18,773 nt of DNA from NCBI GenBank assembly GCA_001784735.1, contig MFSB01000001.1, forward strand, positions 1-18,773, read 5' to 3'. Shown here one piece after another: positions 6,399 through 13,932 of the stretch. The position numbers and the translations under genes are program-made. The stretch's first letter is position 1. Every line of letters begins with the position of its first letter. Below the pieces are notes generated by a model. That model was not told the origin of the DNA and searched no databases. It saw only the letters and a program-made list of their open reading frames with translations. Source of the stretch: Candidatus Moranbacteria bacterium RIFCSPLOWO2_12_FULL_48_12. Its GTDB lineage: Bacteria; Patescibacteriota; Minisyncoccia; Moranbacterales; UBA1568.

Positions 6399-7904
6399 TC
6401 ATTTTTCTGACTGGAATTCATTGTGGCGAAGCTCGTGGCGGATATGCGATTTGGCGGTGGAGGTTTTGACGAAGTTCAGCCAATCGCGGCTGGGTTTCTT
6501 TTTTTCCTTGACGGTGAGGATCTCGATGACCTGGCCATTCTGGATGTGATAATCGAGCGGCACCATCTTCCGATCGGCTTTGGCGCCGACCGCGCGATTG
6601 CCGACCTCGCTATGGATGGCATAGGCGAAATCAATCGGAGTGGCTTCCTCGGGCAACTCGATGATGTCGCCTTTGGGAGTGAAGGCGAAAATATGGTTTT
6701 TGAAGAATTCTATCTTCAATCCCTCCAGGAATTCTTTGTCGTCCCGGCCGATCTCTTTCTGCCACTCTTTCAGCTGTCTGACCCAGGTGAGCTCTTTGGG
6801 CGGAGCGGTGGGACTGGCTTTTCTGCGGAAGAAAAGATTGCGCCAGCTGGGGCGCGCTTTTTCCGTGTACATCCAGTGAGCGGCGATGCCATACTCGGAT
6901 TCGTCATGCATCTTCTGGGTGCGGATCTGGATTTCGAGGATGCGGCCGTCCGGCCCGAAAACCGTGGTGTGGAGCGACTGGTAGCCGTTGGGTTTGGGGA
7001 GCGAAATATAATCTTTGATGCGTCCGACCATCGGCCGGTATTCGCGGTGGATGATGCCGAGAGCCTCGTAGCAGTCGGCGATCTCCGGAACGACGATGCG
7101 AATAGCGATGAGATCGTAGATGCGGCTGACATCCATGTCGTGTAGCTTCAATTTCTGGTAAAGGCGATAGAGATATTTGGTGCGGCCGGTGATATCGATC
7201 AGCCTGATTTTTTCTTTTTCTAAGACGCCGCGGAAAAGCTTCACGATGCGGTTCATATATTCTTCACCCTCGCGCAGGTAGGTTTCCGCGATTTTTTTCG
7301 TTTCCGCATAGTGTTCCGGTTCGAGGTATTTGAAGCAGCAGTCCTCCAGTTCGCCTTTGATTTCGCCGATACCGAGGCGGTTGGCGATGGGTGCGTAGAC
7401 TTCCATCGTTTCCCGAGCGATGCGGAGCTGTTTTTCCGGGGAGAGATACTCCAGCGTGCGCATATTGTGCAGCCGGTCGGCCAGTTTGATGATCACGACC
7501 CGGATATCCTGCGCCATGGCGAGGAACATCTTGCGGAGATTTTCGAGGTAGTACTCTTCCTTGGTACCGCGCAATTTGATTTTGCCCAGCTTGGTGATGC
7601 CGTCGATGAGATACGTTACTTCTCCTCCGAATTTTTTTTCTATTTCGGCGAGCGTGATTTCCGTGTCTTCGGGCACATCGTGCAGGATGGAGGCGATGAT
7701 CGTCTTAGCGTCCATACCGATTTCAGAGAGCGTTTTCCCCACATGGAGGCAGTGAGAAATATAGTCGAGGCCGGATTTTCTTTTCTGGCCGCGGTGGGCA
7801 TCAGCTGCGAAACGATAGGCCTCCGCAATGAGTTTTTGCTCATCGCTTGAGAAGGGGCGCGCCGCGGCGCTGAAGATATCGCTTATGGTAATCGGAGTGG
7901 GCAT
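6399..7904 (-). CDS. rel: RelA/SpoT-family (p)ppGpp synthetase/hydrolase, short form
   Basis: 501 residues, against about 700-740 for full-length Rel. The HD hydrolase domain is intact: H51, H75-D76 in ILHDVPEDT, and LADRLHNM (141-148). The synthetase domain has TGRTKYLYRLYQK (239-251), RIYDLIAIRI, RIKDYISLPKPNGYQSLHTTV (~295-315) and EIQIRTQKMHDESEYGIAAHW. A TGS domain follows (FAFTPKGDIIELPEEATPIDFAYAIHSE). The protein ends about 30 residues after PSRDWLNF, so the helical, zinc-finger/CC and ACT regulatory parts are missing. It should make and degrade the alarmone (p)ppGpp, but with reduced C-terminal control by the ribosome. It converges on pilB, and a heptad element separates the two stops. 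No clear promoter was found upstream. Confidence 0.93.
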   Translation of the reverse strand: MPTPITISDIFSAAARPFSSDEQKLIAEAYRFAADAHRGQKRKSGLDYISHCLHVGKTLSEIGMDAKTIIASILHDVPEDTEITLAEIEKKFGGEVTYLIDGITKLGKIKLRGTKEEYYLENLRKMFLAMAQDIRVVIIKLADRLHNMRTLEYLSPEKQLRIARETMEVYAPIANRLGIGEIKGELEDCCFKYLEPEHYAETKKIAETYLREGEEYMNRIVKLFRGVLEKEKIRLIDITGRTKYLYRLYQKLKLHDMDVSRIYDLIAIRIVVPEIADCYEALGIIHREYRPMVGRIKDYISLPKPNGYQSLHTTVFGPDGRILEIQIRTQKMHDESEYGIAAHWMYTEKARPSWRNLFFRRKASPTAPPKELTWVRQLKEWQKEIGRDDKEFLEGLKIEFFKNHIFAFTPKGDIIELPEEATPIDFAYAIHSEVGNRAVGAKADRKMVPLDYHIQNGQVIEILTVKEKKKPSRDWLNFVKTSTAKSHIRHELRHNEFQSEK

Positions 7905-8163
7905 ACCCGGTGGTACTACTTTGAATTACTTTTTGTACAATCAGCCTGTTTGATAAGCTGCATTCATCATACTCTATGCTATCATAAATGCCACGGTTTT
8001 TTTTAACTTCTTTGTTCAAAGTTGTCCCACCTGGCATAGGCGAAAGAAAAAATCGTACATTCATAGTATAGGTGAAATGGGGGAGAGAGCAAGCCCTGTT
8101 ACAAAAAACAGATAACATAAAAATATTCTTACTTTCAAAATGTAAGATAAATAAGTGGGTTGA
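7905..8163. other. Gap upstream of rel with no recognised gene
   Basis: About 260 AT-rich bases between the rel start and the next element. Nothing resembling a real protein is encoded. Minus-strand -10-like hexamers occur (TATGAT at 7966-7971 and 7981-7986, TATACT at 8065-8070), but none has a matching -35 at normal distance, so the rel promoter is unassigned. A short CTTTG-TT-CAAAG dyad sits near 8010-8025. Confidence 0.5.
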
Positions 8164-8262
8164 CCCCGTTAGAGAACGCTGTGTCTTCGGCGCGACTTCA
8201 GTCGCTTGCCTCGTTAGAATAGATATTCTAACGGGGCTTGCGGCGACTTTTCTCTAACGGGG
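8164..8262. repeat. Composite inverted-repeat element upstream of fur (CCCC-clamp family)
   Basis: The outer arms CCCCGTTAGAGAA (8164-8176) and TTCTCTAACGGGG (8250-8262) are perfect complements. Nested inside are a GCGACT-TC-AGTCGC hairpin (8192-8205) and a strong hairpin (8208-8237) with CGTTAGAAT-AGAT-ATTCTAACG at its core. The flanks are TTGA on the left and TTGACA on the right, as at the groEL element. The right flank is the -35 box for the fur gene. Confidence 0.75.
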
Positions 8263-8292
8263 TTGACAAACGCAACTCAGTTGCGTTACGAT
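8263..8292 (+). promoter_or_regulatory. Promoter of fur with a 19-bp palindromic operator between -35 and -10
   Basis: TTGACA at 8263-8268, 18-base spacer, TACGAT at 8287-8292. The spacer is almost wholly occupied by AACGCAACT-C-AGTTGCGTT (8269-8287), a perfect palindrome with 9-bp arms around one central base, the kind of site a Fur-family dimer binds. Its position would block polymerase, implying autoregulation of the fur-zip operon. Transcription would begin about 8299, at or next to the ATG, so the mRNA may be leaderless. Confidence 0.8.
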
Positions 8293-8298
8293 GGAAAT

Positions 8299-8724
8299 AT
8301 GGAACATTCAGAAGAAATCTTTACGATACTGAAAGTTCACCATCTGCGCCTTACGAAGACACGCAAGGCTTTGATAGGGATATTTTTTCTGCATGAGACT
8401 CCCCTCTCTGCGCGGGATATTTTGCGTGAACTGTGCGAAGTACATAGGGCGGTGAACAAAACAACGGTGTATCGAGAACTGGAGCGGTTACAGAAAATAG
8501 GCATTATTGGAACCGTCCGACTGGGAGATCGGAAGCAGTATTATGAACTGGCGGCGCGCGAGCATCATCATCACCTGGTTTGTCTCAAGTGCGAGAAAGT
8601 AGAGAACATAATGTTAGATGAAAAAAAACTTAAGGAGGAAGCAAAGAGAGCCGCCGCAGTGAAAAACTTTTTGACCTTGCGCCATTCGCTGGAATTCTTC
8701 GGCCTGTGTAAAATGTGTAACTGA
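8299..8724 (+). CDS. Fur-family metal-dependent repressor (possibly Zur)
   Basis: 141 residues from the ATG at 8299; upstream in-frame TTG codons lie inside the promoter and are excluded. The N-terminal winged helix includes RLTKTRKALIGIFF and NKTTVYRELERLQKIGII, the recognition-helix region. The C-terminal half carries the metal and dimer sites: EHHHHLVCLKC (88-98) and GLCKMC (135-140), two CxxC pairs that hold structural zinc. Family members repress metal-uptake genes when loaded with Fe, Zn or Mn. The ZIP transporter gene starts eight bases after the stop, so they form an operon and zinc is a reasonable, unproven, effector. A 19-bp palindrome in its own promoter suggests autoregulation. 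No Shine-Dalgarno sequence is present, consistent with a leaderless mRNA. Confidence 0.92.
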   Translation: MEHSEEIFTILKVHHLRLTKTRKALIGIFFLHETPLSARDILRELCEVHRAVNKTTVYRELERLQKIGIIGTVRLGDRKQYYELAAREHHHHLVCLKCEKVENIMLDEKKLKEEAKRAAAVKNFLTLRHSLEFFGLCKMCN

Positions 8725-8732
8725 AAAATACT

Positions 8733-9482
8733 ATGGTGACAGTGTATTTGTATACTTTTATTGGCATACTCGTGGTGAGCGTTATTTCTTTACTCGGAGT
8801 ATTTGTTCTGCCCTCTCGAGAAGATATCTTGCGAAAATATATCTTTCTCTTTATCAGTCTTGCGGTAGGAGCGCTTCTCGGTGATGCGTTTATCCACCTC
8901 ATACCAGAGGCTCTTGACAAGTCTTCGAACGCTACCGCCACCAGCGTCCTCATCATTCTGGGTATCCTCTTGTTTTTTATTTTGGAAAAGTTTCTTCATT
9001 GGCATCATCATGGCGAAGACGCCAAGGAAGGCCACATTCATCCCATAGGGAAGCTGGTACTTTTCTCAGACGGCGTACATAATTTTTTGGACGGCATCAT
9101 CATCGCGGCGAGCTTCATGGTAAACATCCCCGTTGGTATCGCCACCACCGTAGCAGTCATTCTCCATGAGATACCCCAGGAGGTGGGGGATTTTGCCATA
9201 CTTCTGCATTCCGGTTATACGCGAAAGCGGGCTCTGGTGCTCAATTTTCTGTCCGCTCTTACAGCGTTTGTCGGAGCTGCGGCCTTCTTTGCGTTCGGTG
9301 AACTCTCAAAACACTTGGTAGGTTATTTTCTTCCTCTCGCCGCAGGAGGTTTTATTTATATTGCCCTGACTGATCTTATTCCCGAACTCCACAAAACAAA
9401 GCAGATGAAACATTTCTTCTACCAACTGGCGGCAGTCCTCTTGGGAGTGCTCGCTATGATTGCCCTCATCTTCTTAGACTAA
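8733..9482 (+). CDS. ZIP-family divalent metal transporter
   Basis: 249 residues with about eight hydrophobic segments. The two transport-site helices are recognisable: HNFLDGIIIAASF (116-128) and HEIPQEVGDFAILL (145-158). Their His, Asp and Glu residues form the binuclear metal centre of ZIP proteins. A His-rich cytoplasmic-type loop, HWHHHGEDAKEGHIH (89-103), precedes them and probably binds metal. ZIP proteins move Zn2+ or Fe2+ into the cytoplasm. The gene follows the Fur-family regulator by eight bases and should be controlled by the operator at 8269-8287, giving a compact uptake circuit. Substrate choice cannot be read from sequence; zinc is the best guess. Confidence 0.93.
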   Translation: MVTVYLYTFIGILVVSVISLLGVFVLPSREDILRKYIFLFISLAVGALLGDAFIHLIPEALDKSSNATATSVLIILGILLFFILEKFLHWHHHGEDAKEGHIHPIGKLVLFSDGVHNFLDGIIIAASFMVNIPVGIATTVAVILHEIPQEVGDFAILLHSGYTRKRALVLNFLSALTAFVGAAAFFAFGELSKHLVGYFLPLAAGGFIYIALTDLIPELHKTKQMKHFFYQLAAVLLGVLAMIALIFLD

Positions 9483-9533
9483 TATGGCTCTGCAGAAATA
9501 AGGAAGGTTTTCTGTTCTTCTAGATTTGTAACG

Positions 9534-9553
9534 GGTGAGTTAGCGCCTTTTTT
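9534..9553 (+). terminator. Weak terminator-like hairpin after the ZIP gene
   Basis: GGTG (9534-9537) can pair with CGCC (9544-9547) including one G-U pair, followed by six T. The stem is short, so termination may be partial. Confidence 0.3.
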
Positions 9554-9559
9554 GTTTTA

Positions 9560-9568
9560 TGGTATACT
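9560..9568 (+). promoter_or_regulatory. Extended -10 promoter of the PilX-like pilin gene
   Basis: TGGTATACT, a TGn plus near-consensus -10 hexamer, 32 bases before the ATG at 9601. No convincing -35 is present. Confidence 0.5.
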
Positions 9569-9600
9569 TTCCTTAAGGCTATTATATTAGCAAGAATGCT

Positions 9601-10041
9601 ATGTTTGTAAAAATCAAATCGCTTTCCCATCGCAAGGGCTCCGTTCTCATCTTTTCTCTCATCGTCCTCGCCTTTATGCTCGTTTCCGCTCTCTCCATCG
9701 CCACGGTTTCCGTGACGGAGAAACGAGCCTCTCTCTCGACAGAAAAATCCAGCCGTTCTTTCCAAGTGGCCGATTCCGGAGTCGAAATTATGCTTCAGAA
9801 GATATACAAAGGCGGTTTCGAAACCTCTTCGCTTTCCGCCCTCGGTACCTGTGATAACGGCGAAATTTCCGATACTCTCAATTCCGGCACCTACACCATC
9901 TCTTTCTATGATAGCGGTAATACCAAGCTGACTGATTGTGATGACGCTGCTTGGCGCAGCAAAGTTGCTAAAATCAGGTCGGCTGGCGTCTCCGGGAATA
10001 CGACGAGAGCGGTGGAGGTGGGGGTGATGCCCATGCCGTAA
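9601..10041 (+). CDS. PilX-like minor pilin / pseudopilin
   Basis: 146 residues. A short basic leader (MFVKIKSLSHRKG) precedes a hydrophobic helix, SVLIFSLIVLAFMLVSALSI (14-33), then the amphipathic TEKSSRSFQVADSGVE, which matches the PilX N-terminal pattern in which an 'AxxAxxGxE'-like stretch ends the pilin helix. A prepilin peptidase could cut after Gly13. There is no Glu at position 5 of the mature protein, as is often so in atypical minor pilins. The C-terminal part is short and has two cysteines that could form a disulfide. The protein would sit in the membrane and enter the pilus assembled by PilB. It is transcribed alone and converges on topA. Confidence 0.75.
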   Translation: MFVKIKSLSHRKGSVLIFSLIVLAFMLVSALSIATVSVTEKRASLSTEKSSRSFQVADSGVEIMLQKIYKGGFETSSLSALGTCDNGEISDTLNSGTYTISFYDSGNTKLTDCDDAAWRSKVAKIRSAGVSGNTTRAVEVGVMPMP

Positions 10042-10097
10042 AAGACATGCTATTGAAGCGTCTTGCGATGGAGCGCGTTGTTTTTTAGCATAAAATT

Positions 10098-12263
10098 TCA
10101 CTTCTTCTCCAGTTTATCTGGCCGATGATTCGGGCATTCCTTTTTGCTGCAGCGGTTCGGAATCGTTTTTGTCCCTTCCATCATGAGCGCGCCGCAGAGT
10201 TTGCAGATTTCACCGGTTGGTTTGGCTTTGATGGCGTTTTTGCAGTCGGGATAATGGGAACAGCTGTAGAAGATGCCGAAGCGGCCGCGTCGTTCAGTCA
10301 TTTCTCCTTTTTTGCATACTGGGCACTTGACTCCCGTTGACTGTTGATCGTTGTCTGCTGATTTTTTAATGAATTTGCATTTCGGAAAGTTGGAGCAGGC
10401 GATGAATTTTCCGAACTTGCCATCGCGTTCGATCAATTTACCATCCTGGCACTGGGGACAGCTTTCGCCGGTTTCTTTGGGAGGGAGGACGACCTTGCCT
10501 TCGTCCGTGAGTGCGCCATCGCATTCGGGAAAGCGCGAACAGCTGAAGAATTTTCCGTTCCGCGCGAGTTTGATGACCATTTTTGCTCCGCACTTGGGAC
10601 ACTTGGTGCCTGCTGGAGCATCGCCGATGTTCGTCACTTTTTCTATTTTATCTTTGCTCTTTATCTCTTTGGTAAAAGGCGTGTAGAAATCCTTGAGCGT
10701 CTCTTCGTATTCGCGTTTGCCGGCGGCGATTTCATCGAGCTTGTTTTCCATATCCGCCGTGAATGTTTCGGACACGATATGCTCGAAATGCTGGAAAAGG
10801 AAATCATCGACGACGACGCCGACGTCGGTCGCTTGAAGCGCTTTGCCTTCTTTTGTGACGTAGCCGCGATCCTGGATGGTTTTGACGATTGCGGCATAGG
10901 TCGACGGCCGTCCGATGCCGCGTTTCTCGAGCTCTTTGACGAGACCGGCCTCCGTATAGCGCTTGGGCGGTTCGGTCTCTTTGGCCTCAGCCTGAATATC
11001 TTTGAGCGTCAACGGTGCACCTGGAGTCACTTTTGGAACTTCGACATCATCACTGCGAGCAGCAGTATCGAGGGCGAGCCAGCCGTCAAAGAGGAGGTGA
11101 GAACCATTGGCTCCGAAATCCGGGAGCGCTCTGCCCTCGGTATTGGCAAGGATTTTGGTACGCAAAATTTTGGCTTCGGCCATTTGGCTGGCCAGCGTGC
11201 GGATGCGGATCAGGGTATACAATTTTTTTTCATCATCAGTAAGACCGACGGACTTTTTGGACGGATCGGTCGGACGGATGGCTTCGTGGGCTTCTTGGGC
11301 ATTCTTGCTTTTTGTCTTGTAGCGACGGACAGCGAGATACTGTTCGCCGAATTCTTTCTTTACCGCTGCGATGATTTCCGGCAGAGCGGTCTCGGACAGC
11401 GAGATGCTATCGGTACGCATATAGGTGATATGGCCTTTTTCATACAGTTTCTGCGCGGCGCGCATCGTCCGAGAGGGAGACATGCCCAGTCGCGAACTGC
11501 CAGCCTGCTGAAGAGTAGATGTGGTGAAGGGGGCGTAGGGACGGCGGGCAGCTTCTGTGGCAGTGACGTCGATGATTTCCCAGGATTTTTTTCGCGCGAT
11601 CATGAGAATTTCTTCGGCGCGTTTTTTCTCGGCGGGCTCTTCGGTACAGGTAAAGACAATCTTTTCTCGCTTTTCGGTGAGACATTCGGCTACGATGACG
11701 TGGTATGTTTTCGGAATGAAGGCGCGGATTTCTTTCTCCCGCTCTACGAGGATGTGCAAGGCGGGGGATTGGACGCGTCCAGCCGAGAGGCCATAGCGGA
11801 CTTTTTTCCAGATAAGTCCGGAGAGATCATAGCCGACGAGGCGGTCGAGGACGCGGCGGGCTTCTTGGGCTTTGCGCAGGTTCGTATCGAGTTTGCGCGG
11901 ATGAGCGACGGCTTCCTTCACGGCTTTTTCGGTAATTTCGTAGAAAAGAACGCGCTTGGGGTCTTGGATGCCGCAAGTAACGGCGACATGCCACGCGATC
12001 GCTTCGCCTTCGCGATCGGGGTCGGTCGCGAGAAGAATAGTATCGCTTTTCTTGGCGAGGGCTTTGATTTCGCCGACGACCGATTCCTTGCCGGGGGAAA
12101 TGACGTAGCGGGGGATGAAGCCTCCCTCGATATCGATAGCGTCTTTGTTGGATTTCGGCAGGTCGCGGATGTGTCCGATGGAGGCGACCACACGGTATTC
12201 ATGGTCGAGATATTTTTCGATGGTCTTGGCTTTGGAGGGAGACTCTACTATAAGTAACTTCAT
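10098..12263 (-). CDS. topA: DNA topoisomerase I
   Basis: 721 residues. The TOPRIM domain begins MKLLIVESPSKAKTIEKYL and has the acidic metal motif DPDREGE (81-87). RYGLSAGRVQSPAL lies at 157-169. The catalytic tyrosine is Y281 in ITYMRTDS. The C-terminus holds four zinc-ribbon-like units opening CPKC, CPQC, CPVC and CKLC, more than many bacterial TopA proteins keep. The enzyme relaxes negative supercoils by cutting one strand through a 5'-phosphotyrosine. The dprA-topA order on the minus strand is common in bacteria. A paired heptad array separates them and could reduce read-through from dprA. Confidence 0.97.
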   Translation of the reverse strand: MKLLIVESPSKAKTIEKYLDHEYRVVASIGHIRDLPKSNKDAIDIEGGFIPRYVISPGKESVVGEIKALAKKSDTILLATDPDREGEAIAWHVAVTCGIQDPKRVLFYEITEKAVKEAVAHPRKLDTNLRKAQEARRVLDRLVGYDLSGLIWKKVRYGLSAGRVQSPALHILVEREKEIRAFIPKTYHVIVAECLTEKREKIVFTCTEEPAEKKRAEEILMIARKKSWEIIDVTATEAARRPYAPFTTSTLQQAGSSRLGMSPSRTMRAAQKLYEKGHITYMRTDSISLSETALPEIIAAVKKEFGEQYLAVRRYKTKSKNAQEAHEAIRPTDPSKKSVGLTDDEKKLYTLIRIRTLASQMAEAKILRTKILANTEGRALPDFGANGSHLLFDGWLALDTAARSDDVEVPKVTPGAPLTLKDIQAEAKETEPPKRYTEAGLVKELEKRGIGRPSTYAAIVKTIQDRGYVTKEGKALQATDVGVVVDDFLFQHFEHIVSETFTADMENKLDEIAAGKREYEETLKDFYTPFTKEIKSKDKIEKVTNIGDAPAGTKCPKCGAKMVIKLARNGKFFSCSRFPECDGALTDEGKVVLPPKETGESCPQCQDGKLIERDGKFGKFIACSNFPKCKFIKKSADNDQQSTGVKCPVCKKGEMTERRGRFGIFYSCSHYPDCKNAIKAKPTGEICKLCGALMMEGTKTIPNRCSKKECPNHRPDKLEKK

Positions 12264-12269
12264 ATTGGA

Positions 12270-12359
12270 GATGAATAAGGAATCACGAATTATGAATTAG
12301 GTTATGAAAAATGTGCCGGGAAGGATTCTTGATTCCTGATTCATGATTCCTAATTCAAT
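12270..12359. repeat. Paired heptad arrays (nnnGAAT / ATTCnnn) between dprA and topA
   Basis: Left arm GATGAAT, AAGGAAT, CACGAAT, TATGAAT (12270-12297); right arm ATTCTTG, ATTCCTG, ATTCATG, ATTCCTA, ATTCAAT (12325-12359). GAAT in one arm is the complement of ATTC in the other. The right arm overlaps the last codons and stop of dprA (12350-12352), so it supplies the dprA C-terminus. Confidence 0.8.
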
Positions 12360-13492
12360 TTGATGTAGTGCATGCCGCCGACGTTTTTGATCAGCCCTTT
12401 TATTTCGAGCAGAGTGAGGATGGAATTTGCAGACGATGTTTCCAGTCTAGCCTCTTTAATAATCTTGTCAACGTGGAGGGGTTCGTGCGAGAGTAGTTTG
12501 AAGATTTTTTCTTCTTCTGCGGAGAGGTTCTGTGCTTCAAGCGGGGTCGTCTCTCCCGTGGCATTTTGCGAGGTATCCGTTTGAGGCAGTTCTTCGAGAA
12601 TGTCTTGTACCGATGTGACGATTTTGGCGCCAGCTTTGATGAGGCGATGGGTGCCGAGCGACACCGGAGAGAAGATGGATCCCGGAACAGCAAAAACTTC
12701 CCGATTGTAATCGAGCGCCAGACGGGCGGTGATGAGCGCCCCGCTTTTTTCCGGGGCTTCGATGATGATCGTGCCGAGAGTCATCCCGGCGATGATGCGG
12801 TCGCGTGCCGGAAATGTGCCTTCACTGGGTTTGGTGCCAGGAGCGTATTCGGAAATGAGCGCTCCGGAGTTCACTACGGCCCGAGCCAGAGGCAGATGTG
12901 ATTGAGGAGAGACGGAAGCCTCATCAATGCCGCCACCGAGAATTGCCAGGGTTTCACAACCGGCTTCGAGAGCAGCTTTGTGGGCGATAGAATCGATGCC
13001 GAAGGCCAGACCGGAAACCACCACATATCCGGCGCGCGCCAGATCAGTCGCCAGACGCTCTGCTACTTGCTCGCCGTAGCTGGTAAATTTCCGTGTACCG
13101 ACGATGGCGATGAGGGGCTTATCTGCCCAGTCATAGTTACCGCGCGTAAAAAGAATCATCGGCGCATCGGGGATTTCTTTCAAGAGGCGCGGGTATTTTT
13201 CATCCGTGAAAGCCAGGGTGTGTATTCCTTGGTTCTCGACGCGTTTCCATTCTTCATCCGGCTGGAGAGATTTTCTTCCAGCAATAATGGCGGCAACGGT
13301 GATAGGACCGAGGCCATCAATAGCCAGCAGGGATTTTTCATCGGCTTCCCATATGGCCTCAGCACTACCAAAATGGACAATCAAATCACGCAGTGTCTTG
13401 TTTCCGATTCCGGGGATGAGACTCAAGGCGTAGAGGATGGCAGTCGGATGCATAAATGTGAGCAGAGAGAATTGTTTTTTGTTCAATGTCAT
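12350..13492 (-). CDS. dprA: DNA processing protein DprA
   Basis: 380 residues. An N-terminal helix-hairpin-helix-like part (SLIPGIGNKTL, IDGLGPITV) precedes the Rossmann-like DprA core: IAIVGTRKFTSYG (128-140), SGLAFGIDSIAHKAAL (160-175), FPARDRIIAGM (227-237) and SGALITARLALDYNREVFAVPGS (250-272). The C-terminal winged-helix domain follows. DprA loads RecA on incoming single-stranded DNA during natural transformation. An internal ATG at 13453 (Met14, MHPTAILYALSLIPGIG) matches the family start better than 13492, which stands two bases from a TIR element; the extra 13 residues may be an extension created there. Together with pilB and the pilin it supports DNA-uptake ability. It overlaps the downstream heptad array. 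Confidence 0.95.
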   Translation of the reverse strand: MTLNKKQFSLLTFMHPTAILYALSLIPGIGNKTLRDLIVHFGSAEAIWEADEKSLLAIDGLGPITVAAIIAGRKSLQPDEEWKRVENQGIHTLAFTDEKYPRLLKEIPDAPMILFTRGNYDWADKPLIAIVGTRKFTSYGEQVAERLATDLARAGYVVVSGLAFGIDSIAHKAALEAGCETLAILGGGIDEASVSPQSHLPLARAVVNSGALISEYAPGTKPSEGTFPARDRIIAGMTLGTIIIEAPEKSGALITARLALDYNREVFAVPGSIFSPVSLGTHRLIKAGAKIVTSVQDILEELPQTDTSQNATGETTPLEAQNLSAEEEKIFKLLSHEPLHVDKIIKEARLETSSANSILTLLEIKGLIKNVGGMHYIKLN

Positions 13493-13494
13493 TT

Positions 13495-13596
13495 ATCCAG
13501 CACCTTCCAGAATACCCTGTGGTCTTGCCACGGGGATGAATGGAAACATAAAATCCTTCCCATGGGGGTTAATACCCTGTGGTGAAGGTGCTGGAT
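13495..13596. mobile_element. 102-bp element with 13-bp terminal inverted repeats, copy A
   Basis: ATCCAGCACCTTC (13495-13507) and GAAGGTGCTGGAT (13584-13596) are perfect inverted ends. TT flanks both sides, possibly a 2-bp target duplication. Inside, AATACCCTGTGGT occurs twice as a direct repeat (13511-13523, about 13571-13583), and CCCTGTGG-TCTTG-CCACGGGG forms a hairpin. No coding capacity. A second copy with nearly the same ends is at 15140-15239. It ends two bases from the 13492 start codon of dprA. Confidence 0.75.
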
Positions 13597-13638
13597 TTAT
13601 TGTAACGATGTTTTGTTTTGACTGCAAATAGTGTTTAG

Positions 13639-13669
13639 GAAAAATAAAAAACAGAACCTAATGATTCTG
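13639..13669 (-). terminator. Terminator of the tRNA cluster
   Basis: On the minus strand CAGAATC-ATTA-GGTTCTG (13669-13652) is followed by TTTTTT, A, TTTTT. The stem is 7 bp with one G-U pair. It lies 12 bases after the tRNA-Asp CCA end and closes the tRNA operon. Confidence 0.8.
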
Positions 13670-13680
13670 CTTTTTAACTG

Positions 13681-13757
13681 TGGCGGACCGGACGGGATTC
13701 GAACCCGCGACCTCTTCCGTGACAGGGAAGCGCTCTAACCAGCTGAGCTACCGGTCC
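13681..13757 (-). tRNA. tRNA-Asp (anticodon GTC)
   Basis: 77 bases including an encoded CCA. The acceptor GGACCGG/CCGGTCC, D arm GCTC/GAGC, anticodon loop CTGTCAC and T arm GCGGG-TTCGAAT-CCCGT form a standard cloverleaf. It is the last tRNA before the terminator. Confidence 0.95.
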
Positions 13758-13772
13758 AATATCATTTTCTTG

Positions 13773-13848
13773 CCCCGCAAAATTCACTACGTTCATCGCG
13801 GGGCTCACTCATCCCAGCTGCGCCACGAGGCGGCGTAGCTGCTCTTCG
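13773..13848. repeat. CCCCGC/GCGGGG hairpin plus a tRNA-like fragment between tRNA-Met and tRNA-Asp
   Basis: CCCCGC at 13773-13778 pairs with GCGGGG at 13798-13803. Further on, the minus strand reads CGTGGCGCAGCTGGGATGAG, resembling the acceptor/D-arm start of a tRNA, and forms a GC-rich hairpin with the adjoining CAGCTACGCCGCC. No intact tRNA can be drawn. It looks like a decayed tRNA 5' half 5' of tRNA-Asp. Confidence 0.4.
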
Positions 13849-13925
13849 TGGTACCAGGGGCGAGATTCGAACTCGCGACCCCGGGCTTATGAGTCCCGTG
13901 CTCTAACCAACTGAGCTACCCTGGC
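13849..13925 (-). tRNA. tRNA-Met (elongator, anticodon CAT)
   Basis: 77 bases including an encoded CCA. The acceptor GCCAGGG/CCCTGGT closes with G1-U72; anticodon loop CTCATAA; T arm GCGAG-TTCGAAT-CTCGC. Base 31 against 39 is A-G, a mismatch at the base of the anticodon stem. A CAT anticodon could also belong to a lysidine-modified tRNA-Ile2, which sequence alone does not exclude. Confidence 0.85.
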
Positions 13926-13932
13926 AACTTTA

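Noticed and set aside
6423..7145. Open frame antisense to rel
   Set aside because: It mirrors the Rel synthetase and TGS domains; all conserved motifs are on the minus strand.
8000..8262. Metal riboswitch upstream of the fur-zip operon
   Set aside because: The structured DNA lies upstream of the promoter, so it would not be in the transcript; the mRNA seems nearly leaderless.
8263..8298. Upstream in-frame TTG starts for the Fur-family protein
   Set aside because: They lie inside the -35/-10 promoter and operator; the ATG at 8299 fits the family N-terminus.
10779..12257. Long open frame antisense to topA (about 490 codons)
   Set aside because: The translation is low-complexity and Phe/Gly/Asp-rich, as expected from the reverse of a GC-rich coding strand; topA is unambiguous on the other strand.
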